From Apopatocola sp963618015 (GTDB lineage Bacteria; Bacillota; Clostridia; Oscillospirales; Oscillospiraceae), in assembly GCA_963618015.1 (NCBI GenBank), contig CAVEQS010000019.1:1-48146 (forward strand): 48,146 bases of DNA. Reading direction: 5' to 3'. The position numbers were made by a program, and so were the translations under genes. Below are positions 47,998-48,146 of the stretch, piece after piece; positions within the stretch are counted from its first letter, which is position 1; each line of letters starts with the position of its first letter. The notes below the pieces were generated by a model. That model worked only from the letters and a program-made list of their open reading frames with translations, searched no databases and was not told the DNA's origin.

Positions 47998-48146
47998 ATA
48001 ACAACATTTCGTGTTTCAGTTCTCTCTGCCGCTCGCAGCACCAGGCGATAACGTCCGCGGTGTTTTCCTGGAGAAATCTCTCCAGTTTCTCGATAATGTA
48101 CAATAACTTGCGCAAATTGGAAACCGCATAAAAGAAGACATAGCTT
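47996..48146 (-). CDS. 3' end of an unidentified protein (partial)
   Basis: A minus-strand open frame enters from the window edge and ends at TAA (47996-47998), giving the last 49 or so residues: a basic amphipathic stretch (SNLRKLLYIIEKLERFLQEN) followed by DVIAWCCERQRELKHEM. It converges on the MATE gene and shares its bidirectional terminator, which supports it being a real gene end. No family can be named. Confidence 0.5.
   Translation of the reverse strand, partial: SYVFFYAVSNLRKLLYIIEKLERFLQENTADVIAWCCERQRELKHEMLL

Noticed and set aside
48068..48085. CTGGAGA/TCTCCAG hairpin near the window end
   Set aside because: It lies inside the partial coding region converging on the MATE gene and is most simply explained by the codons.

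Overview
The window looks like a piece of chromosome from a GC-rich, spore-forming, strictly anaerobic Clostridia member, most likely Oscillospirales. The evidence is an intact mother-cell sigma factor (sigK), a Firmicutes large-type SRP RNA in front of dnaX-ybaB, a pyrophosphate-driven ion pump with Na+-type signature residues, a riboflavin ECF transporter behind an FMN riboswitch, ferredoxin-type proteins and an oxygen-sensitive 2-hydroxyacyl-CoA dehydratase-like cluster. No phage, IS element or CRISPR array is visible. Genes are tightly packed and most convergent junctions carry clear bidirectional terminators.

Layout. 0-2.7 kb: a receiver-like protein that has lost its phosphorylation residues, divergent from a LytTR response regulator / GHKL histidine kinase pair. 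2.7-5.6 kb: an amino-sugar operon (NahK-like kinase, nagA, CBM9-like protein). 5.8-8.6 kb: an ICMT-family methyltransferase, then a LysR regulator divergent from a cysteine-rich ferredoxin-like protein. 8.7-11.4 kb: tRNA-Pro(GGG), a VanY-type carboxypeptidase, sigK and an alpha/beta hydrolase. 11.5-19.6 kb: glpK and cell-wall genes (murC, ddl, murF) mixed with a DUF975-type membrane protein, an SDR oxidoreductase and a DEDDh exonuclease. 19.6-21.3 kb: a run of hairpins, then an ECF sigma/anti-sigma pair. 21.4-25.3 kb: pyrophosphatase pump, TspO and a P-loop ATPase. 25.3-27.8 kb: SRP RNA, dnaX, ybaB. 27.8-35.3 kb: acetyltransferase, SLOG protein, FMN riboswitch-ribU, pcrA, a CsoR-type repressor, an anchored Pro/Thr-rich protein and a second ECF sigma/membrane partner pair.

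The most unusual region is 35.3-46.5 kb. A flavin/Fe-S enoate reductase points one way. An apparent nine-gene operon points the other way: a CooC-type ATPase with the CXC metal-binding motif; a 2-hydroxyacyl-CoA dehydratase-like pair; a single activator ATPase; a 55-residue membrane protein; a small protein resembling part of acetyl-CoA synthase/CdhC; a second dehydratase-like pair; and a 63-residue membrane protein clearly paralogous to the first. Both large dehydratase-like subunits are longer than usual. I infer an ATP-driven low-potential reductase system of unknown substrate, possibly with a nickel- or Fe-S-dependent partner. The window contains no CoA-transferase, CoA ligase or CODH gene that would fix the substrate.

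The window ends with a MATE transporter and the 3' end of an unknown gene. All functional calls rest on reading motifs by eye; no database search was possible.
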